From an uncultured Oscillospiraceae bacterium (GTDB taxonomy: Bacteria; Bacillota; Clostridia; Oscillospirales; Oscillospiraceae): a stretch of DNA of 64,000 bases. Shown here one piece after another: positions 1 through 7,738 of this stretch. The notes below the pieces were generated by a model, which did no database searches, was not told the origin of the DNA, and saw only the letters and a list, made by a program, of their open reading frames with translations. Both the position numbers and the translations under genes were made by a program. Location of the stretch: NCBI GenBank assembly GCA_902478785.1, contig CABSMJ010000005.1:62001-126000 (forward strand). The letters are read 5' to 3'. Position 1 is the first letter of the stretch. Each line of letters starts with the position of its first letter.

Positions 1-396
1 CAGCAGCGGGACCTGGAGACGGCCATGAAGGTGTGCGCCGCACTGCAGGACCAGGACCAGCCTCTGGAGGACCTGGACGCCGCTGCCCTTTTGGACCGCC
101 TGGAGGAGATGGAAAGCGAGGGGACCCGATTTATGGATAAGCACAAGGAGGATACCCGCCGGAGGCGCTATGTTGCCCCGGTGGTGATGGCCCTTTTGAT
201 GGTGGCGCTGATGGCCGGATGCATCTGGCTGCTGCTGTGGGCCTTTTCCATAGACCCGGACGGCGCCCCGCCCCTGCCGCTGCTGGCGGTGCTGGTGGCC
301 ATTCCCGGAGCGGTGGCCCTGGGGGTGGCCGTGGCCCTGGTGCTGCGCATCCGGGAGATCGGAAGGGGGGAGGAGGACGATGCCAAAAAGTACTGA
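1..396 (+). CDS. C-terminal part of a probable MerR-type regulator with membrane tail (5' end outside window)
   Basis: The reading frame is open from base 1, so the ATG at 25 is probably internal and the true start lies upstream. The visible part has a charged helical segment with a run of arginines (about codons 55-58), then two hydrophobic stretches likely to span the membrane, and ends in the charged motif RIREIGRGEEDDAKKY. From memory, some clostridial MerR-family regulators carry such a coiled segment plus two membrane helices after the DNA-binding domain. That domain is not visible here, so the family call is inference. The gene overlaps the next one by 17 bp, suggesting translational coupling. 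Confidence 0.55.
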   Translation, partial: QQRDLETAMKVCAALQDQDQPLEDLDAAALLDRLEEMESEGTRFMDKHKEDTRRRRYVAPVVMALLMVALMAGCIWLLLWAFSIDPDGAPPLPLLAVLVAIPGAVALGVAVALVLRIREIGRGEEDDAKKY

Positions 397-637
397 CTTG
401 GCCCGGCAACGCCGCCGAAACGCCCTGGTCTCCGCCCTCGTCAGCGGGGCGGGCCTGGTGCTGATCGCGGCTGCGGAGGCGGCCCTGGGGTGGTATTTCT
501 CCCCGGGCCTCCTGTCCACCCTTTTTTATATCCTGGCCGCCGCTCAGGCGGCGCTGCTGCTCCCCCTGGTGGTGTGCCTGCGGGGGAGACTGAAAGAAAT
601 CCAAGGAGGAGAAGAAGATGAAGCTCGTCAGTATTGA
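380..637 (+). CDS. Small two-helix membrane protein sharing its neighbour's C-terminal motif
   Basis: An 85-residue protein of unknown function. A basic N-terminus (residues 1-15) is followed by two hydrophobic segments (about 16-38 and 43-68). The tail RLKEIQGGEEDEARQY closely matches the end of the preceding protein, so the two probably share a partner or arose by duplication of the membrane module. It overlaps the gene before by 17 bp and the gene after by 20 bp, which argues for one coupled operon. A ribosome-binding site (ggaggagg) lies inside the upstream gene. No enzymatic motif is visible. Confidence 0.6.
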   Translation: MPKSTDLARQRRRNALVSALVSGAGLVLIAAAEAALGWYFSPGLLSTLFYILAAAQAALLLPLVVCLRGRLKEIQGGEEDEARQY

Positions 638-929
638 AACCATTCCCGGCCAGGCCTTTGAGGTCCTGGACGTGGTCAAGGGCACCGTGGTGTACAGCAA
701 GAACCTGGGCCGGGACTTTATGGCCGGCATGAAGACCCTGGTGGGCGGTGAGATCACCGGCTACACCGAGATGCTCAACGAGGCCCGGCAGATCGCCACC
801 AAGCGGATGGTGGACGCGGCGGAGGCCCTGGGGGCCGACGCCGTGGTGGGTCTGCGGTACGCCTCCTCGTCGGTGATGCAGGGCGCCGCCGAGGTCATCG
901 CCTACGGCACCGCCGTCCGCTTCCTGTGA
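618..929 (+). CDS. YbjQ/UPF0145 family protein
   Basis: A 103-residue protein matching the YbjQ (UPF0145, formerly DUF74) family over its whole length. Visible family features are the VVKGTVVYSKN strand, the LVGGEITGYTEML segment and the GADAVVGLRY motif near the C-terminus. Family members form pentameric rings and have been annotated as possible heavy-metal binders, but a cellular role is not established. There is no signal peptide or membrane helix, so it should be cytoplasmic. A strong Shine-Dalgarno sequence (aaggaggagaag) precedes the ATG. The stop codon overlaps the GTG start of the next gene. Confidence 0.85.
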   Translation: MKLVSIETIPGQAFEVLDVVKGTVVYSKNLGRDFMAGMKTLVGGEITGYTEMLNEARQIATKRMVDAAEALGADAVVGLRYASSSVMQGAAEVIAYGTAVRFL

Positions 930-1651
930 GGGCCCGCCTGACCTACCTGGGGCACTCCGGGTTTTTGCTGGAATGGCCGGAGTGCGCCTGGCTCTTTGAC
1001 TGGTGGACCGGGGAGCTGCCGGCCCTGGACAAGACCAAGCCCCTGCTGGTCTTTGTGAGCCACCGCCACCACGACCACTTCAACCCCGCCATCTTTGCCC
1101 TGGACCACCCGAACGTCCAGTACCTGCTGGGCTCGGACCTGCGCCCCACGCCCCGGAACCTGAGCCGCTGGGGGGCATCGCCGGAGGCCAGGATCCACCA
1201 CCTGCGCCGGCGCGGGAGTCTGGACCTTACCCTGCCCGGCGGGCTACTCCATGTGGAGGCCCTGCCCTCCACCGACGAGGGGGTGGCCTTCCTTCTGACC
1301 TACCAGGGCCGCACGGTGTACCACGCCGGGGACCTGAACTGGTGGGACTGGCCCGGGGAGTCGGAGGAGTGGAACCGCAGCATGGCCCTCCACTTCCCCC
1401 GCTTTGCCGCCCCGTTGGAGGGCCGGCACCTGGACCTGGCCTTTGCCCCCCTGGACCCCCGGCAGGAGGGCTCCTACGACCTGGGGCTCGCCTGGCTTCT
1501 CACCCACGCCCAGGTGGACCGGGTGTGGCCCATGCACTTCTGGGACCACCCGGAGGTGGTGGAGCGGTTCCGCCACGACCACCCGGACCTGGCCGCTCCC
1601 CTGGAGGACGCCCCGTCCCCGGGCCAGCGCTTCGACCTGGAACTGCCCTGA
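926..1651 (+). CDS. MBL-fold metal-dependent hydrolase
   Basis: A 241-residue metallo-beta-lactamase-fold protein. The metal-binding motif SHRHHDHF supplies H46, H48, D50 and H51. A later HAGDLNWWD segment gives the bridging aspartate and PMHFWDH gives the last histidine. It belongs to the compact MBL branch with UlaG/YtnP-like or unassigned hydrolases. Substrate cannot be read from the sequence. The start is a GTG overlapping the TGA of the previous gene, typical of coupling, so it closes a four-gene operon ending at the terminator at 1732-1770. There is no signal peptide. Confidence 0.8.
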   Translation: MRARLTYLGHSGFLLEWPECAWLFDWWTGELPALDKTKPLLVFVSHRHHDHFNPAIFALDHPNVQYLLGSDLRPTPRNLSRWGASPEARIHHLRRRGSLDLTLPGGLLHVEALPSTDEGVAFLLTYQGRTVYHAGDLNWWDWPGESEEWNRSMALHFPRFAAPLEGRHLDLAFAPLDPRQEGSYDLGLAWLLTHAQVDRVWPMHFWDHPEVVERFRHDHPDLAAPLEDAPSPGQRFDLELP

Positions 1652-1731
1652 TGATACACCTCTTTTTCCTCCCCCGTGCTCTCTTTTGTGCACGGGAGGA
1701 AAAAACTTCCTTTGTATTTTGCGAAAAACAC

Positions 1732-1770
1732 AAAAGCCGCCCTTCTCCCAAGGGAGAAGGGCGGCTTTTT
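1732..1770. terminator. Bidirectional intrinsic terminator
   Basis: A near-perfect stem of about 18 bp (aaaagccgcccttctccc and its complement) with a tiny loop, flanked by A-rich and T-rich sides. It separates the plus-strand MBL operon from the minus-strand ECF gene and can serve both. Confidence 0.9.
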
Positions 1771-1780
1771 CGTCCGTCTT

Positions 1781-2284
1781 TTAGAGAGCCGGATAGACCC
1801 GGCGGATGTATTCGTTGCGGCGCAGGGCCAGCGTCAGCAGCGTTCCCGCCGCCAGACCGAACACCCCCTGGACCACGTTGGCCGGGATACCCACGGCGGC
1901 CCCCAGGCCCTGGCCCAGCAGCGCCGCCTCAAAGCCAAAATAACCCAGCACCATGATGCACTCGGCAGGCAGGGCCGCCAGGACGATACCGCCCCGGATG
2001 TGGCCCAGGCGCCGGTACAAAAGCCCCGCCGTCAGGCCCATGGCCCCCTTGATGATGAGCGTGGCGGGGACCCAGGCCATGTAGCCCGCCATCAAATCAC
2101 TGAGGGCGGAGCCCAGGCCGCCGGCCACCATGCCCCCCACAGGCCCCAGCAAAAAGGCGGCGAGCAGCACCACCGCGTCGCCTAAGTTTACATAACCACC
2201 AGTCGGTGTGGGGATGCGGATCACCACCGTGGCCGCGTAGGTCAATGCCGCCAGCATGGCCGTGGTGACCATGGAGCGGATCAT
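1781..2284 (-). CDS. ECF transporter substrate-binding (S) component, possibly for a B6 vitamer
   Basis: A 167-residue hydrophobic protein with about five to six membrane segments and the GGYVNLGDAVVLLAAF motif typical of one class of energy-coupling-factor S components. S components bind a vitamin in the membrane and share an EcfAAT energizing module encoded elsewhere; no ATPase is visible here. The start at 2284 is preferred because aaggaaag lies 6 nt upstream; a GTG at 2311 would add nine residues. The gene diverges from a MocR-type regulator. In Firmicutes such pairs often concern pyridoxal phosphate supply (PdxR with PdxU transporters), so B6 uptake is a reasonable guess from context only. 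Confidence 0.75.
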   Translation of the reverse strand: MIRSMVTTAMLAALTYAATVVIRIPTPTGGYVNLGDAVVLLAAFLLGPVGGMVAGGLGSALSDLMAGYMAWVPATLIIKGAMGLTAGLLYRRLGHIRGGIVLAALPAECIMVLGYFGFEAALLGQGLGAAVGIPANVVQGVFGLAAGTLLTLALRRNEYIRRVYPAL

Positions 2285-2403
2285 GGCTCTTTCCTTCATA
2301 CTACAATGCACCTTTCCGTCCCGTCGGAGGACCGTTCATTTCACTATGGCCATTCTAATCCCTTTGTGGTATGATTGAAAGTGCCAAAATAAGTGTATTT
2401 TAC

Positions 2404-2446
2404 CAGGTCAGAAAGGCCAGATTTTTCCCAAAACCATAAGGCCAGA
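2404..2446 (+). promoter_or_regulatory. Direct repeats upstream of the MocR gene, candidate operator
   Basis: AAGGCCAGA occurs exactly at 2413-2421 and 2438-2446, 25 bp apart, and a 7/9 match (CAGGTCAGA) abuts the first copy at 2404-2412. MocR-type regulators such as GabR and PdxR bind direct repeats near their own divergent promoters. The repeats sit 13-55 bp before the chosen start codon. Binding is inferred. Confidence 0.4.
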
Positions 2447-2458
2447 CAGGAGGCCGTC

Positions 2459-3850
2459 ATGCTGACATACGACATGGAGGACCGGGGCGGGACGCCCCTG
2501 TACGAATATCTCTACCGCCGCATCCGGGAGGACATCCGCTCCGGGGCCCTGCCGCCGGGGGAGAAGCTGCCCTCCAAGCGGGCCCTGGCGGAGCACCTGC
2601 GGGTGAGCGTCATCACGGTGGAGAGCGCCTACGCCCAGCTGGAGGCAGAGGGGTACGTGCGCTCGGAGCCCCGGCGGGGCTTTTTCGCCGCCCGGCTGGA
2701 GCCCGTTCCCGCCAGGGAGCAAGAGGCCGCGGCGCCCCTGCCCCAGGCGGCGCCGCCCCGGACCTACCGGGCGGACCTGAAGAGCAACCGGGTGGACCCG
2801 GCCCGGTTCCCCTTCGCCACCTGGTCCCGTCTCATGCGCCAGGTGCTCTCGGAGGAGGACACCAATCTCCTCCAGCCCATCCCCAGCCAGGGGGTGGAGG
2901 CACTGCGCCGGGCCATCGCCGGCCACCTCCACAGCTACCGGGGCCTGACGGTCTCTCCCGAGCAGATTCTGGTGGGAGCGGGCACCGAGTACCTCTACCA
3001 GCTGCTGATCCAGCTGCTGGGGCCGGAGCTGGGCTTTGCGGTGGAGGACCCGGGCTATCCCAAGTTGCGGCGGATCTACCGGGCCTGCGGCGCGGCGGTG
3101 TGCCCGGTGGGCCTGGACGAGCAGGGACTGCGGATCCCCGAGCTGGTGGCCTCCGGGGCCCGGGCCGCCCACATCTCCCCCTCCCACCACTATCCCACCG
3201 GCATCGTCACCCCCATCGCCCGGCGCTATGAGTTGCTGGGCTGGGCCGGGCGCCAGCGGTGGATCATCGAGGACGACTACGACAGCGAGTTCCGCTTTGA
3301 CGGCCACCCCATCGCCACCCTCCAGAGCATCGACCAAGCGGGCCGGGTGATCTACATGAACACCTTCTCCCAGACCATCGCCCCCTCCATGCGCATCAGC
3401 TACATGGTGCTGCCCCCGGAGCTGCTGGAACGCTTCCGCCGGCAGCTGGGGTTTTACGCCTGCACGGTGCCCTCCTTTGAGCAGTATACCCTGGCCAAGT
3501 TCATTGCCGGGGGCTGGTATGAAAAGCACCTGAGCCGGATGCGCCGCTTCTGCCGGGACCAGCGCAGCGCGGTGCTCCGGGCCTTCCGCTCCAGCCCCTT
3601 TTCCCGCCGCGTTTTCATCACGGAGCACGGCGCCGGACTCCACTTCCTCATGCACCTGGACACGGCGGAGAGCGACGGCTCCCTGAAGGCCCGGGCGGAG
3701 GGCCTGGGGCTGCGCCTTTCCTTCCTCTCGGAGTACACCGACCGTCCCCAGCCGGAGCATGCGCACACCCTGGTGGTGAACTACTCGGGGCTGACGGGGG
3801 AGCACCTCCAGGAGGCAGTGGCGCTATTGACGGAGCTGCTGGAGGGGTGA
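2459..3850 (+). CDS. MocR-type GntR regulator with aminotransferase-like domain (PLP lysine replaced)
   Basis: A 463-residue protein with a GntR winged helix (about residues 12-75, motif LPSKRALAEHLRVS) and a class-I aminotransferase-fold domain (about 110-463). The pyridine-binding aspartate is present in IEDDYDSEF. The motif that normally reads TFSK and provides the Schiff-base lysine reads TFSQTIAPSMR, with Gln at residue 305 (codon CAG at 3371-3373), so a covalent PLP aldimine is not expected at the usual site. The start at 2459 has caggagg 6 nt upstream; an in-frame GTG at 2393 lacks one. It diverges from the ECF S component, its likely target. Confidence 0.85.
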   Translation: MLTYDMEDRGGTPLYEYLYRRIREDIRSGALPPGEKLPSKRALAEHLRVSVITVESAYAQLEAEGYVRSEPRRGFFAARLEPVPAREQEAAAPLPQAAPPRTYRADLKSNRVDPARFPFATWSRLMRQVLSEEDTNLLQPIPSQGVEALRRAIAGHLHSYRGLTVSPEQILVGAGTEYLYQLLIQLLGPELGFAVEDPGYPKLRRIYRACGAAVCPVGLDEQGLRIPELVASGARAAHISPSHHYPTGIVTPIARRYELLGWAGRQRWIIEDDYDSEFRFDGHPIATLQSIDQAGRVIYMNTFSQTIAPSMRISYMVLPPELLERFRRQLGFYACTVPSFEQYTLAKFIAGGWYEKHLSRMRRFCRDQRSAVLRAFRSSPFSRRVFITEHGAGLHFLMHLDTAESDGSLKARAEGLGLRLSFLSEYTDRPQPEHAHTLVVNYSGLTGEHLQEAVALLTELLEG

Positions 3851-3865
3851 GGGCCAGAAAAGCGC

Positions 3866-3896
3866 AAAAAAAGGACGCCCGCAGGCGTCCTTTTTT
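3866..3896. terminator. Bidirectional terminator
   Basis: Stem aaggacgcc / ggcgtcctt with loop CGCA, A-run before and T6 after. It lies between the convergent regulator and amidohydrolase genes. Confidence 0.9.
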
Positions 3897-3914
3897 CTCT
3901 TCCCCAAAGGGAGC

Positions 3915-5126
3915 TTACTGCTTGTAGATCTTGCCGTCCTTCATGACGAAGCTCACGTTCATCATCACGCTCAGATCGGCGATGGGGTCGGCGTCCACAG
4001 CCACGATGTCGGCCAGCTTGCCCGCCTCCACGGAGCCCACTTTGTCGTCCATCCGCATCATCTTGGCGGCGTTGATGGTAGCCATGGCCAACGTCTCGGC
4101 GGCGGGGATGCCCGCCTGATGCAGGAGCTGGAACTCGTAGGCCTGCTTGCCGTGGTAGTTGAAGGAGGTACCGCAGTCGGTGCCGAAGGCCATGGGAATG
4201 CCCATCTCGAAGAACTTTTTCACGTTGCTGGCGTGGGTCTGGACCACCTCGCGGTCCTTTTCCACCAGCCAATCGGGCAGTCCTGCCTCCGGGCCGTAGC
4301 GCAGGATACTCACTCCCGGGGACAGCGTGGGCACCACCCAGGTGCCCGCCTGGCGCATCATCTCCCGGGCCTCCTCGTCGGCCATGGTGGCGTGCTCGAT
4401 GACGGTGACGCCAGCCCGGACGGCCAGCTTGATGCCGTCGCCGGCGTGGGCGTGGGCGGAGGTAATGCGGCCCCGGCTGTTGGCCAGGTCCACGATGGCC
4501 TGAAGCTCTTCCAGGGTAAAGGCCGGGGCGCCCACGTCGTCGCCCTTGGTCATGACGCCGCCGGTGGACATGATCTTGAGCTGGTCGGCGCCGTACTTCA
4601 TAGCATAGCGCCCGGCGGCTCGGCACTCATCGGGGGAGTCGCACAGCAGGCCCATACCCTCGGTCTGCTCCATGTAGAGAGGGAAGTGGGTGTCGGCGTG
4701 GCCGCCGGTGGGGGACAGGGCAGGGCCGGAGACAAACATCCGGGGGCCCCAGGTCTGACCCCGGTTGATGGCGTTCTTCACCGCCACGTCGGTGAAGGCG
4801 ATGGCGCCCTCGTCCCGGACGGTGGTGAAGCCGGCCATCAGGTCCGCCTGGACGTTCACCAGACTCACCACGGTGAACTCCGGCACGGACATCTGGCCGA
4901 AGCGGAGCATATCGTTGGGGCCGCCGGAGAGGTTGCTGTGGATGTGGCCGTCAATGAGGCCGGGCAGGACGTACTTCCCGCCCAGGTCCACCACCTCCCA
5001 GCCTTCCTTGACCGGTCCGGTGCTGACCTCGGTGATGCGTCCGTCCTCCACATAGACGTTCTGGTCGGCGGCAAAGCGCTTTTCCTGGGCCAGGAACAGC
5101 TGGCCGCATTTCAAAACCTGTTTCAT
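3915..5126 (-). CDS. Metal-dependent amidohydrolase (imidazolonepropionase/dipeptidase-like), second of a tandem pair
   Basis: A 403-residue amidohydrolase-superfamily enzyme. The metal-site HxH is in DGHIHSN (H61, H63), the probable carboxylated lysine in ADQLKIMSTGG, the third metal histidine in TSAHAHAGDG, a fourth in VIEHA, and the catalytic aspartate in FGTDCGTS. This arrangement fits the binuclear branch that includes Xaa-Arg/Xaa-Lys dipeptidases and imidazolonepropionase-like enzymes; the substrate is not determined. No signal peptide, so probably cytoplasmic. It follows its paralog by 15 bp in the same operon, with a gggggag ribosome site. The C-terminus KDGKIYKQ matches the paralog's KDGVVCKKDG region. 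Confidence 0.85.
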   Translation of the reverse strand: MKQVLKCGQLFLAQEKRFAADQNVYVEDGRITEVSTGPVKEGWEVVDLGGKYVLPGLIDGHIHSNLSGGPNDMLRFGQMSVPEFTVVSLVNVQADLMAGFTTVRDEGAIAFTDVAVKNAINRGQTWGPRMFVSGPALSPTGGHADTHFPLYMEQTEGMGLLCDSPDECRAAGRYAMKYGADQLKIMSTGGVMTKGDDVGAPAFTLEELQAIVDLANSRGRITSAHAHAGDGIKLAVRAGVTVIEHATMADEEAREMMRQAGTWVVPTLSPGVSILRYGPEAGLPDWLVEKDREVVQTHASNVKKFFEMGIPMAFGTDCGTSFNYHGKQAYEFQLLHQAGIPAAETLAMATINAAKMMRMDDKVGSVEAGKLADIVAVDADPIADLSVMMNVSFVMKDGKIYKQ

Positions 5127-5141
5127 GGCTTCTCTCCCCCT

Positions 5142-6386
5142 TTACTGCAGCGTGACGCAGGGCACGCCGTCTTTTTTGCACACCACGCCGTCCTTCATGA
5201 CGAAGGAGACCTGATTCATCACCTGAATGTCCTCCAGCGGGCTGCGGTCGAAGGCCACGATGTCCGCCAGTTTGCCGGCCTCCAGGGTACCCACCCTGTC
5301 GCTCCAGCGCATCATCTCGGCGTTGGTACGGGTGGCGGCCACCAGGGTCTGGGCCGGGGTGAAGCCGAAGTCCACCATCAATCCGAACTCCACGGTCTGG
5401 GCGCCGTGGAAGCTGAAGCTGGTGCCCGCGTCGGTGCCGAAGGCGATCTTCACGCCGGCCTCACGGCACTTGCGCAGATTGTCCTTGTGGCCGGCGAATA
5501 CCAGCTCGGTCTTTTCCACCATCCAGGGCGCCAGGCCCGCGGCCACGCCGTTGTCGATAATGGCCTTGGCGGCAATGATGGTGGGCACCAGATAGGTGCC
5601 GTGGGCGGCCATGAGCTCCACGCACTCGTCGTCCATGAGCATACCGTGCTCGATGGAGGTGATGCCGGCCCGGACGGCGATCTTGATGCCGTCGCTGCCG
5701 TGGGCGTGAGCGGAGGTGATGCGGCCCCGGGCCTTGGCCACGTCGATGATGGCCTTCATCTCCTCCAAGGACAGCTCGCTGCACTTGGGGTCGTCGCCCA
5801 TGCTCATGACGCCGCCGGTGGCCATGATCTTAAGCTGGTCGGCGCCGTACTTGAAATTGCGGCGGGCGGCCTTGCGGCCCTGGTCGGCGCTGTTGATGAT
5901 GACGCCCAGGGCGGTGTCGCCGGTGACATAGGGAGCCATGTGGGAGTCGGCGTGGCCGCCGGTACCGGTGAGGGCCTCGCCGGAGACCAGCATCCGGGGG
6001 CCGGCGATGAGTCCCCTGTCGATGGCGTCACGAACAGCCACGTCGGTGAACCGGAAAGCGCCCTCATCCCGGATGGAGGTGAAACCGGCCATCAGGTCGG
6101 CCTGGGCGTTTTTGATGCTGGTAATGGTCAAAGCGCCCTCGCTGCCGTCGGCGAACAGGTGCAGGATGCTGGGATCGCCGGAGAGGTTGGTGTGCACATG
6201 GGCGTCAATGAGGCCGGGCATGACGAACTTGTCGGAAAGGTCGATGACCTCCGCTCCCGTCAGATCCGCCTCCTGCATGGGGACTACGGCAGTGATCTTG
6301 CCGTCCTCCACTGCGACAGCCATGTTCTCGCGGACCGACTCATCGGTGGCCGTGAACACTCTGCCGCACTTGATGATCTGTTTCAT
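5142..6386 (-). CDS. Metal-dependent amidohydrolase, first of a tandem pair
   Basis: A 414-residue paralog of the following gene: MKQIIKCGRVF against MKQVLKCGQLF at the start, then DAHVHTN (H63, H65), ADQLKIMATGG, TSAHAHGSDG, SIEHG and FGTDAGTS. All metal and catalytic positions of the binuclear amidohydrolase fold are kept in both copies, so both should be active, perhaps with different side-chain preference. The ATG at 6386 is chosen because aaaggaggaaaa lies just upstream and the family alignment begins there, although the frame is open for another 94 codons. A good promoter (6492-6520) and a leader hairpin precede it. Confidence 0.85.
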   Translation of the reverse strand: MKQIIKCGRVFTATDESVRENMAVAVEDGKITAVVPMQEADLTGAEVIDLSDKFVMPGLIDAHVHTNLSGDPSILHLFADGSEGALTITSIKNAQADLMAGFTSIRDEGAFRFTDVAVRDAIDRGLIAGPRMLVSGEALTGTGGHADSHMAPYVTGDTALGVIINSADQGRKAARRNFKYGADQLKIMATGGVMSMGDDPKCSELSLEEMKAIIDVAKARGRITSAHAHGSDGIKIAVRAGITSIEHGMLMDDECVELMAAHGTYLVPTIIAAKAIIDNGVAAGLAPWMVEKTELVFAGHKDNLRKCREAGVKIAFGTDAGTSFSFHGAQTVEFGLMVDFGFTPAQTLVAATRTNAEMMRWSDRVGTLEAGKLADIVAFDRSPLEDIQVMNQVSFVMKDGVVCKKDGVPCVTLQ

Positions 6387-6442
6387 CTGTTTTCCTCCTT
6401 TTCCTCCGGGCCTGCGGGCTCCGGTCTTTGGGTATCTGCAAA

Positions 6443-6470
6443 GAGGGATGCCGCCTGTGCAGCATCCCTC
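6443..6470 (-). promoter_or_regulatory. Leader hairpin of the amidohydrolase operon
   Basis: Nine-base perfect arms (gagggatgc / gcatccctc) with a 10-nt loop lie between the promoter and the start codon. Only a few T residues follow, so it is a weak attenuator at best and may simply stabilise the mRNA. Confidence 0.45.
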
Positions 6471-6491
6471 CCGTCCTACCTCATGGGAAAG

Positions 6492-6520
6492 ATTGTAGCA
6501 GACTTCCCCGCACCTCACAA
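6492..6520 (-). promoter_or_regulatory. Housekeeping promoter of the amidohydrolase operon
   Basis: On the minus strand TTGTGA and TACAAT are separated by exactly 17 bp, about 105 bp upstream of the start codon. Confidence 0.7.
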
Positions 6521-6597
6521 GAGCAAAACCGCAAAATTCCCTGTTCTTAACAAACGCCCCTCTTGTGCAATCCCCCACCTCCACCCCAAAGGAAACG

Positions 6598-6628
6598 AAA
6601 AAAGGACGCCCGAAAGGGGCGTCCTTTT
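6598..6628 (-). terminator. Intrinsic terminator after the putative glycoside hydrolase gene
   Basis: Stem aaaaggacgccc with complement ggggcgtcctttt and a GAAA loop. T-rich on the minus-strand exit side. Confidence 0.85.
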
Positions 6629-6649
6629 CATTCTTTTGACAGTTTTTTC

Positions 6650-7687
6650 TCAGGACAGGAGCAGCCACTCTTCCAGACCCGTCCGGTCATCGGAGGCGGT
6701 CAGCTCCGGCACAAAGGCGCAGCCGGCGGTCTTGACGGTCTCCGTCAGGGCGGCAGCCTCCTCCGGCGAGACGGCGGCATACACCGCGTCCGCGTACTCT
6801 GCGGCGGCAGTCAGGGTCAGGCCCTGGGTCTCCGTGTCGGTGCCGGAGATGGTCTCCGCCGGCAGCTCCACGGACAGCTTCACGCCCTCCGGCACTGCGG
6901 CGGCAGCCTCCTTCAGGAAGGTGGCCAGCGTAGCAGCACGGTCGGCGCCGCCGTCGTCCACCTTGTTGAGCTTGCCCACGGTGGGATAGCCCACGTCCGT
7001 CAGCAATATCTCGTCAAAGCCCAGGTCTGCACACTCCTGGATGATCTCACACAGATAGGTCCGGGCGGCCTCCTTGGCCGGGTCCAGCCAGTTCTCGTTG
7101 TTCCCGTCGTAGAAGATATAGCCGCCGGTGTTCTTCAGGCCCATCTCCTCCACGGCGCTGCGGGCCTGGAGGCTATCCCGGAAGCAGCTCACCCGAGCCA
7201 CGGCGTAGACGTCCTCCTCCGTCAGCAGGGAGCGGATGGCCCCGTCGGAGGCCTGGGCGTCATTGCTGAGGGTGTCGACGCTCTGTCCCGTCTGGGACAG
7301 ATAGTGGAGGGAGCCGTCGGAGTCCTTCACGGTGACGGCAAAGGCATTGGCCCCCTGGGCCTTGGCCTGGGTCACCTGCTGTGCCCAGCCGCTGCTGTCC
7401 CCGGAAAGCAGCACGGCCCGGACCTGCGTCCGTTCCGGCTCCTGAATCACCAGGTCAGTCTCGCCGCCCTTCTCGTCGGAGGACGCGCCGCTGCTGGGAG
7501 GCGTGGTCTCCTCCTGCTGCCAGGGCAGGTCCAGCCGCACTTGGCCCCTGTCGTCGTAGACCAGATATTTTTGCAGGAAGAGGAACACTGCCGCGGCCAG
7601 AATGACCAGCACCAGCACCACTGCCAGCAGCTTTTTCCAAAGGGGCGTCCGCCCCCGGTAATTTTGATACCCTCTGGCGCCGGCCAT
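6650..7687 (-). CDS. Membrane-anchored putative glycoside hydrolase (DUF4015-like)
   Basis: A 345-residue protein. A basic, Arg/Lys-rich N-terminus precedes one membrane helix (about residues 20-39), so the rest should be outside the cell. A Ser/Glu-rich linker follows, then a TIM-barrel-like domain with segments such as VYAVARVSCFRD, YIFYDGNNENWLDP and FDEILLTDVGYPT that recall the DUF4015 putative glycosyl hydrolase family. Substrate unknown. An aggagg site precedes the ATG. It lies 51 bp downstream of rpiB on the same strand and is probably cotranscribed. A terminator follows at 6598-6628. Confidence 0.65.
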   Translation of the reverse strand: MAGARGYQNYRGRTPLWKKLLAVVLVLVILAAAVFLFLQKYLVYDDRGQVRLDLPWQQEETTPPSSGASSDEKGGETDLVIQEPERTQVRAVLLSGDSSGWAQQVTQAKAQGANAFAVTVKDSDGSLHYLSQTGQSVDTLSNDAQASDGAIRSLLTEEDVYAVARVSCFRDSLQARSAVEEMGLKNTGGYIFYDGNNENWLDPAKEAARTYLCEIIQECADLGFDEILLTDVGYPTVGKLNKVDDGGADRAATLATFLKEAAAAVPEGVKLSVELPAETISGTDTETQGLTLTAAAEYADAVYAAVSPEEAAALTETVKTAGCAFVPELTASDDRTGLEEWLLLS

Positions 7688-7738
7688 AGGCCGCCTCCTC
7701 TCTTGTCCGCTGGGGAGCCTCAGCTCCCCCTGTCTGCT

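Noticed and set aside
4119..6989. Long open frame (over 900 codons) on the plus strand opposite the amidohydrolase pair
   Set aside because: It is antisense to two well-supported enzymes, has a His/Gly/Val-rich composition typical of frames opposite GC-rich genes, and no ribosome site or domain.
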